Shown: piece after piece, positions 1-5,566 of the stretch
Layout: every line of letters starts with the position of its first letter
Numbering within the stretch: position 1 is the stretch's first letter
Assembly: GCA_002315615.1 (NCBI GenBank)
Contig: DCHK01000048.1
Coordinates: forward strand, 1-5,566
Reading direction: 5' to 3'
Source of the DNA: Bacteroidales bacterium UBA1754
Lineage (GTDB): Bacteria > Bacteroidota > Bacteroidia > Bacteroidales > Paludibacteraceae
DNA length: 5,566 nucleotides
The notes under the pieces: generated by a model
Seen by the model: only the letters and a program-made list of their open reading frames with translations
Told to the model about the DNA's origin: nothing
Database searches by the model: none
Program-made: the position numbers and the translations under genes

Positions 1-680
1 CTATTTCGCGACTATCCCTACTTAGCGAAAATGGCACAGAATATCTCCCCACCGAAATTGATGCACTCCAATTCTCATCTCCCGAATCAAAGCAGATGGA
101 GGAAGAAAGACAACGCTCGTTGGAGAATATCCGAAATTTGATTATCAATCACATTAATCAATTCCACAAGCTCCCCACAACCGATGAAATTCATCAAGTC
201 ATCGGTAACGATGTGTTAATTGGCATCCCAATGACCGACGCAGAAAATTTGCAATACGCATATCACATCCGCTATGTTTCAAAACTTGTTGTCGATAGAG
301 AACTCAATATTGTCTTGCCAGACTATTCAAATATGATAATTCCTCTTGAACCACAACAAAAAGCCGTATATATACTATTTTTGAAACACAAAGATGAGGG
401 CATTTTACTGAGTAAAATTGCTGAACACCAAGCAGAATTGGAGAATATCTATTCCACATTGATGCCTAACAAAAACGAAGCAATGGTAAAAAAAATTGCC
501 GAGAATATTTGCCGACCATCATCAAAGAATTTGCAACAAAACATTTCCAAGATTAACGCCACATTCCGAAAGGCAATCCTCAATCCCGAAATCTCAACAA
601 AATTCTGCATTACAGGTCAACGCCGACACCCCTACAGCATCCACATTCCAAATGTCGAATTACCCGCCTTTTTCAAGTAG
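1..680 (+). CDS. Bacteroidales protein of unknown function, C-terminal part (5' end outside window)
   Basis: The reading frame is open from the left edge (first full codon at position 3) to a TAG at 678-680, giving 225 visible residues. The ATG at 96 is therefore probably internal and the true start lies upstream. No signal peptide, membrane segment or catalytic motif is visible. The fragment opens with a charged helix (about residues 30-50). A block around residues 114-130 reads P-L-E-P-Q-Q-K-A-V-Y-I-L-F-L-K-H, followed by a helical stretch, and the end carries F-C-I-T-G-Q-R. From memory, Bacteroides hypothetical proteins share this layout: 'LxPLQKxVYLLFLRHPEG', then 'IxEKxxRIKxAF', then 'YYITGxRGE' near the C-terminus. 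I know of no assigned function for them. The segment equivalent to the middle motif here is N-I-S-K-I-N-A-T-F-R-K-A. The gene is convergent with the exported protein to its right, 41 bases away. That it is coding is well supported; its function is unknown. Confidence 0.8.
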   Translation, partial: ISRLSLLSENGTEYLPTEIDALQFSSPESKQMEEERQRSLENIRNLIINHINQFHKLPTTDEIHQVIGNDVLIGIPMTDAENLQYAYHIRYVSKLVVDRELNIVLPDYSNMIIPLEPQQKAVYILFLKHKDEGILLSKIAEHQAELENIYSTLMPNKNEAMVKKIAENICRPSSKNLQQNISKINATFRKAILNPEISTKFCITGQRRHPYSIHIPNVELPAFFK

Positions 681-721
681 CAGTTGGTGAGTATGAAGAT
701 AGTAGGTATTATAGTTTTTTT

Positions 722-1309
722 CTACCACCCCAGCATCTGTTTTTCTTGATTATAGAAAAAACTTTCAGGAAGATTCATCGGATTGCCGATGTTTATAATG
801 GTGTACCCCTCTTCAACAATTTGCTTTATCCAAAGTCCATTGATGCGATACATTGGAATATTTTGCAAATCCTCAATTTTAGCAATGTAGCCGTCAGTTT
901 TTATATTGTCATAAAGGGGATTGTTTTTCATATCATCAAACGCTTCGGATATACTCCACTCGCGCGCCGGTTGAACGACTTTTGTACCATCAGACAATGT
1001 ATATTCATATCCATCAAGATGGAATTTTTGCCCACGAATATAGGCATCATCAAAAGCAAGAATGTTTTCTTTACCAAGTGTGCGACTCAATCGTTTAGTG
1101 GCAACCTTTATTGCTTGCATACTTCGCCCCACTATCACATATTTGCCGTTCGTGCCATAACGAATATTGACAACCGAGATAGGATAACGCGTTTTCTCGT
1201 ATTTCAAACGGCATATTTTATCATTGAGTTGCACATCTTGCGCTATTGCAAGGTGCGCCAACAACAATAATAGTAATGTCGCTATGAATTTTGAAGTTTT
1301 TGTAAACAA
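722..1309 (-). CDS. Small exported protein of unknown function with a toxin-tip-like C-terminal motif
   Basis: This is a 195-residue protein. Residues 1-24 form a clear type I signal peptide: lysines at 4 and 7, a core of six leucines (12-17), and an A-I-A-Q end with likely cleavage near residue 23/24. It should therefore reach the periplasm or beyond. There is no lipobox; the only cysteine is C33. The start is TTG at 1309: the frame has a TAA at 1328-1330, no ATG, GTG or other TTG lies between, and moving inward would destroy the signal peptide. The mature part has a hydrophobic strand followed by G-R-S (Y-V-I-V-G-R-S, 57-63). Near its C-terminus it has W160, then G168-Y-T-I-I-N-I-G175 and S183-F-F-Y-N-Q-E189. 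From memory, this V-I-G-R ... W-(I/L)-x6-G-x2-I-x2-G ... S-x-(F/Y)-Y-x2-E pattern occurs at the C-terminal tips of RHS and hemagglutinin-type polymorphic toxins. That link is inference, and no catalytic residue is identified. It lies downstream of trxB on the same strand, but a likely terminator separates them. Confidence 0.75.
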   Translation of the reverse strand: MFTKTSKFIATLLLLLLAHLAIAQDVQLNDKICRLKYEKTRYPISVVNIRYGTNGKYVIVGRSMQAIKVATKRLSRTLGKENILAFDDAYIRGQKFHLDGYEYTLSDGTKVVQPAREWSISEAFDDMKNNPLYDNIKTDGYIAKIEDLQNIPMYRINGLWIKQIVEEGYTIINIGNPMNLPESFFYNQEKQMLGW

Positions 1310-1322
1310 TGACTCGTTTGTT

Positions 1323-1374
1323 AAAAATTAGTTCAAGACACATTTAGAAAATTTTCTCAAAATGATCTTAAACC
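1323..1374 (-). terminator. Probable Rho-independent terminator of the ftsK-lolA-trxB operon
   Basis: On the minus strand, a stem arm (1374-1366, GGTTTAAGA) begins 5 bases after the trxB stop codon. It pairs with TCTTGAACT (1338-1330) over 9 positions, two of them G-U wobbles. A second arm pair, CATTT with AAATG, sits inside it, and the centre is the palindrome AGAAAATTTTCT (1346-1357). AA and a run of five T (1327-1323) follow the outer stem. The position and T-tract fit an intrinsic terminator. The stem is AT-rich with a small bulge, so its strength is uncertain and it could be leaky. No folding energy was computed. Confidence 0.45.
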
Positions 1375-1379
1375 ATTAT

Positions 1380-2303
1380 TTACTTCATTCGTAAATATTT
1401 TTCCAATTCTATTGCCGCACGACAACCTGATGCCGCTGCTGTAATGGCTTGCTGATAGAAAGGGTCTGCCACATCGCCTGCTGCAAAAACGCCCTCTACA
1501 TTTGTTTGTTGCGTACCAGGTTTGGTAACAATATATCCTTTTTCGTCCAAATCTATCACACCTTGAAAAACTTTGGTGTTTGGATTATGACCGATTGCCA
1601 AGAAAAATCCGTCAATTGCAATGCGTTCTTCTTTGTTTTCTTTCGTATTGAACAAAACCGCACCTTCAACACCATTTTCGCCAAAAAGCGAACGTGTCTC
1701 GTGTTCGAAAAGCACCTCAATATTTGCCGTATCGAATACGCGTTTTTGCATAATGTCCGAAGCACGCAAAAATGATTTTCGCACAATTACATACACCTTG
1801 TTGCAAATGCCCGAAAGGTACAGTGCTTCTTCGCAAGCAGTGTCGCCACCACCTACTACAGCCACATTTTTCTTACGATAGAAAAAACCATCACAAGTGG
1901 CACAAGCAGAAACTCCCATACCAGCATATTTTGCCTCGTCGGGCAAACCAAGATACTTGGCAGAAGCACCTGTTGCAATAATCACAGCATCAGCTTCTAT
2001 TTCGGTTTTACCATCGACGATAATTTTTTTTGTTTTCCCCGAAAAATCAACTGCAGTAACGATGCCCGAGCGGACTTCCGCATTAAATCTTTCGGCTTGT
2101 TTACGCAAATCTTCCATCAATCCAAAACCTGTAACACCTTGCGGATAACCAGGAAAATTTTCTATTTCGGTAGTGGTTGTTATTTGTCCACCAGGTTGAA
2201 TTCCTTCGTAAATAACTGGCGAAAGGTTTGCTCTACCAGCATAAATTGCAGCCGTATATCCTGCGGGTCCCGAACCTATTATCAGGCATTGTATATGTTC
2301 CAT
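1380..2303 (-). CDS. trxB: Thioredoxin reductase (thioredoxin-disulfide reductase)
   Basis: This cytoplasmic flavoenzyme passes electrons from a nicotinamide cofactor through FAD and an active-site disulfide to thioredoxin, supporting ribonucleotide reduction and disulfide repair. At 307 residues it has the usual length for the low-molecular-weight bacterial type. The visible motifs are in order. The FAD-binding G-S-G-P-A-G is at residues 10-15, and P-G-G-Q near 37-40 belongs to the flavin site. The redox motif C-A-T-C is at 134-137, followed by D138. The nicotinamide-binding G-G-G-D-T-A is at 151-156. The C-terminal FAD motif is G-V-F-A-A-G-D-V, with Q-Q-A downstream. Where E. coli TrxB has H-R-R for the NADPH 2'-phosphate, this protein has V174-R175-K176, with the later arginine (R180) kept. 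NADPH use is thus likely but not certain. The ATG at 2303 places the first glycine motif at the normal distance from the N-terminus. It lies 44 bases downstream of the lolA-like gene and is probably co-transcribed with it. Confidence 0.96.
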   Translation of the reverse strand: MEHIQCLIIGSGPAGYTAAIYAGRANLSPVIYEGIQPGGQITTTTEIENFPGYPQGVTGFGLMEDLRKQAERFNAEVRSGIVTAVDFSGKTKKIIVDGKTEIEADAVIIATGASAKYLGLPDEAKYAGMGVSACATCDGFFYRKKNVAVVGGGDTACEEALYLSGICNKVYVIVRKSFLRASDIMQKRVFDTANIEVLFEHETRSLFGENGVEGAVLFNTKENKEERIAIDGFFLAIGHNPNTKVFQGVIDLDEKGYIVTKPGTQQTNVEGVFAAGDVADPFYQQAITAAASGCRAAIELEKYLRMK

Positions 2304-2347
2304 TTTATATTAAAAACGTTTAGTATTTTTGTTGTCAAATCAAATTA

Positions 2348-2989
2348 TTATCTCAAGTCTATTATTTCATCATCAGTTTTTGGCGTAAAAACAAAACTTG
2401 CACTCTGCAAATTTTGGTTTTCAAGATATTGTTTCATTTTCACACTTGTGTTTATTCCATTTCGGCTTCGTGCCTCTACGAACAATGGATTCAAAGTCGC
2501 TTTTTCTATCAAAATTCTAATTTGAAAATATGGCGCATTTTTATCTTGTGGATAAAGTTTCAAATCGTAAACTGCTTTCCCACCGTATGTCGTATCGTTT
2601 TCTTTCTTTATTTGGTAACCTGTTTTGTATGACGACAACAGCAACAACGGATTCACCTCTTTCAGTTCATCAACAGTAGGTGTAGATATTGTAACTTCTT
2701 TGTTGTCTTTCATATAAACCCATTGCGTTTTACCATCAAAATAAGTATCTACATTATTGAGCGACATTTTGAATTTATCTGCCTTTAGCAGAAATGTGCC
2801 AGGCAAAGTCTGCTTTTGTTCGGTTTGAGCATTGTTTATTATCAAATCGAACGAACCTTTTATTCCTGTGGTTTTCTTAATCTTTTCAGATGTCTTGTTC
2901 AAAATAGACATTGCATCTGCATCGACCACTTGTGCAGAAATCATCTGTACAAAAAACAGCGACAATATAAAAACAAATGATTTTTTCAT
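2348..2989 (-). CDS. lolA: LolA-like outer-membrane lipoprotein carrier protein
   Basis: This predicted periplasmic chaperone of 213 residues would take lipoproteins released at the inner membrane and carry them to the outer membrane. Residues 1-19 are a typical signal peptide (K2-K3, hydrophobic core, I-S-A then Q20), and the rest is soluble. The LolA-type half-barrel shows as alternating strands. G-S-F-D-L-I-I-N (45-52) is followed by P-G-T-F-L-L-K-A-D-K-F-K-M (63-75) and Y-F-D-G-K-T-Q-W-V-Y (83-92), where a short hairpin with D-G-K-T-x-W is characteristic of the family. A helical L-L-L-L-S-S (115-120) and a final I-D-L-R complete it. Bacteroidota generally lack a recognisable LolB, so the receiving step is unclear. 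The ATG at 2989 gives an intact signal peptide; upstream is AT-rich without a Shine-Dalgarno. It sits between ftsK and trxB with gaps of 45 and 44 bases. Family-level assignment is strong; the exact cargo is inferred. Confidence 0.88.
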   Translation of the reverse strand: MKKSFVFILSLFFVQMISAQVVDADAMSILNKTSEKIKKTTGIKGSFDLIINNAQTEQKQTLPGTFLLKADKFKMSLNNVDTYFDGKTQWVYMKDNKEVTISTPTVDELKEVNPLLLLSSYKTGYQIKKENDTTYGGKAVYDLKLYPQDKNAPYFQIRILIEKATLNPLFVEARSRNGINTSVKMKQYLENQNLQSASFVFTPKTDDEIIDLR

Positions 2990-3034
2990 AAAAAAATAAT
3001 TTTAATCAGATATTAGTTAGACTATCAATTTTAG

Positions 3035-5395
3035 CTATTGTTTAATTCGTAACAAAATATCTTCCAATCCCATTTCATCGACCAACACTTTGCGTGGCTT
3101 GCTACCATCGGCAGCGCCTACTACTCCATATTTTTCAAGTTGCGAAACGATACGAGCAGCACGATTAAAACCAAGTTCCAACACTTGCTGAATGTACGAA
3201 GTGGAACATCTGCCCTGTTGCACCACCAAACGAGCGGCTTGTTCAAACTTGGCGTCAATTCTTGTTACCGAGCCACTTTCGTCAGAATCGAAATCGCCGC
3301 CACCTTCGTTGCCACCTTTATATTCGGGCAACTGATATGGCATAGCATAAGATTGCTGATTGCTTACATATTTCACCAAAGCCTCTACTTCTGGCGTATC
3401 TACGAAAGCACACTGAACACGAATATCCTGACCATTCTCCTTATACAACAAATCACCTTTTCCTACCAATTGTTCTGCGCCCGTAGTATCCAAAATTGTG
3501 CTTGAATCGACACGAGATGACACCTTGAATGCTATACGCCCTGGCACATTGGCTTTAATAATACCTGTAATAATATTAACAGAAGGACGCTGAGTAGCCA
3601 AAATCATGTGCATACCTACAGCACGTGCTTTTTGAGTGATACGCGCAATAGGCGTTTCCACTTCTTTTCCTGCCACCATAATAAAATCACCAAACTCATC
3701 AATCACAATCACGATATACGGCAAGAAACGATGTCCTTTATTTGGATCTAATTTACGAGAAATGAATTTTTCGTTGTATTCCTTTATGGTACGACAACCA
3801 GCCTGCATCAACAACTTATAACGGTCTTCCATTTCTATCACTAATGAATTAAGCGTAGAAACCACCTTTGTAGAGTCGGTAATGATAATGTTTTCAGAAT
3901 CGGGCATTGCCGCCATATAATGTTTTTCGAGTGCCGAATACAAAGCAAATTCCACCATTTTGGGATCAACAAGCACAAACTTCAGTTCAGACGGATGTTT
4001 TTTGTATAGCAATGACGTAATAATGGCATTCAAGCCCACAGATTTACCTTGTCCGGTAGCACCTGCCACAAGCAAGTGAGGAGATTTTGCGAGGTCGAAC
4101 GTAAACACCTCATTAGTGATTGTTCGTCCCAAAGCAATTGGCAACGCAAATTTACTCTCTTCTTGAAATTTTTTAGAAGCAATGACAGAGTGCATCGAAA
4201 CTATTTGCGGATTGGCATTCGGCACTTCAATACCCACTGTACCTTTTCCTGGAATTGGTGCAATAATGCGTATTCCAGTAGCCGAAAGATTCAACATTAT
4301 GTCATCTTGAATGTTTTTTATTTTTGATACTTTTACACCTGCCTTCGGCACAATTTCGTAGAGCGTTATAGTTGGACCAACAGTAGCTGTTATCGAATCG
4401 ATTTCTATGCCGAAATTTTGCAAAATAGTTTTAATCTTTTCTTTGTTTTCTTGCTCTTTTTCGTCAACTACTGGAGAATTTTCATTCTCATACGTTTTCA
4501 AAAGAGAAAGTGGCGGCATACGGTATTTACTCAAATCGCAACGAGGGTCATATTTACCTTGTTCTGCAATAATTGGTTGATTGTCTGATTCCTCATCATC
4601 TGCATCGTTAACATCTCCGTCACCACCATCGTTATCATCGTCATCAGAAGATACTCCTTCGCCGTTTTCTGTCTCAGTTCCGACAGTTTCATTCCCTTTA
4701 TTGCCCGATCCTTCTACTATTACCGTTCCTTCACCTTCTGGTACAAGTGTATCAGTCACAACAATTGGTTCACTTTCAACTACAGCATTTTCATTTTCAT
4801 TCTCACTCTCCGCCTTTCGAGTAAATATATTTTTCAAATATGGTATTGTGCCATCAAATGCAAATATCATAAACAGTCCCAACGACAATAACAAAATTAT
4901 AAAAGTACCGAAACCACCAAAATAACTGCTTAGCCAGTCGCTCAACACTACACCCTCTTTCCCACCTACAAAAAGAAACGAATTCTTAAAGAATGGTTGA
5001 ACCAAAAACGCCAAAGCAACTGAAAACCATACCAAACCGAATGACGAGAAAATAAAGGTTTTCCAAAGCGGTTTTATTTTTTTACCAATCAGATGAAATG
5101 AAAATATTGCCAAGAAATAAACAACAAAAAACGATGCTAAACCAAACCCATTATTTACCAACATCTCAGAAAGATATGCGCCATTTTTTCCTGCCAAATT
5201 TTTTGCTTTAAAAGATGCATCGTACGTCAATTTATCGTCAACATACAACATACTTTGGTCGGCAGCCCCCGTGAAAAGATACGACAACATTGCCAAAAAC
5301 AAATATGCTGCAAAAAACGCCAAAAATACACCCAAAGCAATTTGAGTACGTTCATCTTTCAGTATTTCAATAATTTTTTTTCTTTTATTTCCCAT
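3035..5395 (-). CDS. ftsK: DNA translocase FtsK
   Basis: This membrane-anchored hexameric ATPase pumps chromosomal DNA at the division septum and, in known systems, activates XerCD recombination at dif. It has 786 residues, near B. subtilis SpoIIIE (about 787) and much shorter than E. coli FtsK (about 1329). Four hydrophobic segments (about 19-41, 84-104, 113-135, 160-181) form the anchor, with a periplasmic loop between the first two. A linker (about 195-285) is very rich in Glu, Asp, Asn and Gly. The alpha domain follows (about 290-400). The RecA-like motor has Walker A G-A-T-G-Q-G-K-S (445-452), Walker B I-V-I-V-I-D-E-F (561-568) and the conserved A-T-Q-R-P-S (600-605). The C-terminal winged-helix gamma domain (about 708-770), with G-F-N-R-A-A-R at 742-748, is the part that reads polar DNA signals. 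The ATG at 5395 immediately precedes a basic N-terminus and TM1. It is the first gene of the operon with lolA and trxB and is divergent from nth. Confidence 0.97.
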   Translation of the reverse strand: MGNKRKKIIEILKDERTQIALGVFLAFFAAYLFLAMLSYLFTGAADQSMLYVDDKLTYDASFKAKNLAGKNGAYLSEMLVNNGFGLASFFVVYFLAIFSFHLIGKKIKPLWKTFIFSSFGLVWFSVALAFLVQPFFKNSFLFVGGKEGVVLSDWLSSYFGGFGTFIILLLSLGLFMIFAFDGTIPYLKNIFTRKAESENENENAVVESEPIVVTDTLVPEGEGTVIVEGSGNKGNETVGTETENGEGVSSDDDDNDGGDGDVNDADDEESDNQPIIAEQGKYDPRCDLSKYRMPPLSLLKTYENENSPVVDEKEQENKEKIKTILQNFGIEIDSITATVGPTITLYEIVPKAGVKVSKIKNIQDDIMLNLSATGIRIIAPIPGKGTVGIEVPNANPQIVSMHSVIASKKFQEESKFALPIALGRTITNEVFTFDLAKSPHLLVAGATGQGKSVGLNAIITSLLYKKHPSELKFVLVDPKMVEFALYSALEKHYMAAMPDSENIIITDSTKVVSTLNSLVIEMEDRYKLLMQAGCRTIKEYNEKFISRKLDPNKGHRFLPYIVIVIDEFGDFIMVAGKEVETPIARITQKARAVGMHMILATQRPSVNIITGIIKANVPGRIAFKVSSRVDSSTILDTTGAEQLVGKGDLLYKENGQDIRVQCAFVDTPEVEALVKYVSNQQSYAMPYQLPEYKGGNEGGGDFDSDESGSVTRIDAKFEQAARLVVQQGRCSTSYIQQVLELGFNRAARIVSQLEKYGVVGAADGSKPRKVLVDEMGLEDILLRIKQ

Positions 5396-5431
5396 TCTTT
5401 CAAATTTTGCTGTTGATTTTCACAATTCTTG

Positions 5432-5439
5432 CAAATATA
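5432..5439 (-). promoter_or_regulatory. Predicted Bacteroidota -7 box for ftsK operon
   Basis: On the minus strand this reads TATATTTG, an exact match to the TAnnTTTG -7 consensus of the Bacteroidota primary sigma factor. It lies 36 bases upstream of the ftsK ATG, so transcription would start roughly 30 bases before the gene. No clear TTTG -33 element is found at the usual 19-21 base spacing, so the call rests on the -7 box and its position. Confidence 0.5.
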
Positions 5440-5476
5440 AAGAAAAAATTGGGGTTCTTTTATTGAAAATAAAGAA

Positions 5477-5484
5477 TAAATTTG
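5477..5484 (+). promoter_or_regulatory. Predicted Bacteroidota -7 box for nth
   Basis: The sequence TAAATTTG matches TAnnTTTG exactly and ends 23 bases before the nth ATG, giving a short leader of about 15-20 bases. TTG triplets occur at 5463-5465 and 5449-5451, but with spacings of 11 and 25 bases neither fits the usual -33 position. The DNA is AT-rich, so a chance match cannot be excluded. Confidence 0.5.
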
Positions 5485-5507
5485 CACATACTTTCAACAT
5501 AGCAATT

Positions 5508-5566
5508 ATGCAAAAAAAGGAACGATACACTAAAATTATTGAGTGGTTTCAAAAAAATATGCCCGT
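5508..5566 (+). CDS. nth: Endonuclease III, N-terminal fragment (runs off right edge)
   Basis: Only the first 19 codons plus two bases are present. The peptide begins M-Q-K-K-E-R-Y and continues with I-I-E-W-F-Q-K-N-M-P. From memory, Bacteroidales endonuclease III proteins start with this kind of sequence (M-x-K-K-E-R-Y, then a short helix with a W/Y-F pair, then P), just before the first helices of the helix-hairpin-helix glycosylase fold. The full enzyme would be a DNA glycosylase/AP lyase that removes oxidised pyrimidines, with an iron-sulfur cluster. None of its catalytic or cluster residues are in the window, so the call depends on the N-terminus alone. The gene is divergent from ftsK and has a -7 promoter box just upstream. 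There is no Shine-Dalgarno before the ATG, which is normal for this phylum. Confidence 0.65.
   Translation, partial: MQKKERYTKIIEWFQKNMP

Noticed and set aside
702..725. Possible terminator between the two convergent genes, based on the run of seven T at 715-721
   Set aside because: The only pairing around it is GTAG with CTAC across a loop of about 16 bases, with the T-run inside the loop. No stem stands directly before the T-run.
746..1270. Long plus-strand reading frame opposite the exported protein gene
   Set aside because: It is the antisense shadow of a gene with a clear signal peptide. Its translation is rich in I, F, C and H without any recognisable domain.
1323..1330. Promoter for the exported protein gene (minus strand TAATTTTT)
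   Set aside because: It misses the final G of TAnnTTTG, has no TTTG at proper spacing, and coincides with the terminator T-tract.
2304..2347. Separate trxB promoter in the lolA-trxB gap
   Set aside because: The minus strand has TAATTTG, one base short of the TAnnTTTG consensus, and no -33 element. The 44-base gap fits co-transcription better.
4787..4809. TTTTCATTTTCATTC repeat as a possible regulatory or tandem repeat
   Set aside because: It lies inside ftsK, is very short, and is explained by the E-N-E-N-E-N codon run.
4581..4925. Plus-strand frame encoding a Ser/Pro/Thr-rich protein
   Set aside because: It is the complement of the acidic FtsK linker; GAT/GAA-type codons read backwards give Ser-rich repeats. 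FtsK is unambiguous on the other strand.

Overview
The window looks like chromosomal DNA of a member of the Bacteroidota, probably Bacteroidales. The evidence is AT-rich DNA with almost no Shine-Dalgarno sequences, Bacteroides-type TAnnTTTG promoter boxes, and a minus-strand ftsK-lolA-trxB gene order that I recall from this group. The sequence alone does not give a genus.

Layout. Positions 1-680 (+) hold the 3' part of a gene cut by the window edge; it encodes a Bacteroidales-type protein of unknown function. Convergent to it, at 722-1309 (-), is a small exported protein of unknown function. It appears to start at TTG, and its C-terminal motif resembles the tips of some polymorphic toxins. 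An AT-rich hairpin followed by a T-tract (about 1323-1374, read on the minus strand) lies just after trxB and probably ends the upstream operon. That operon is, in transcription order, ftsK (5395 to 3035), lolA-like (2989 to 2348) and trxB (2303 to 1380). Its gaps are 44-45 bases and contain no terminator and no convincing promoter. At the right edge, nth (endonuclease III) starts at 5508 (+) and runs out of the window. The 112-base gap between ftsK and nth carries one promoter -7 box for each direction.

The genes together. FtsK is a membrane-anchored DNA translocase for chromosome segregation at division. The LolA-like protein is a periplasmic carrier for outer-membrane lipoproteins. TrxB supplies reducing power to thioredoxin in the cytoplasm. 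These are housekeeping roles that share an operon but no obvious pathway. The less ordinary part is the left quarter: two poorly characterised convergent genes and, between them, a tiny reading frame that may be chance. I found no CRISPR array, tRNA, rRNA, insertion sequence or clear mobile element, and no convincing new multi-gene system.
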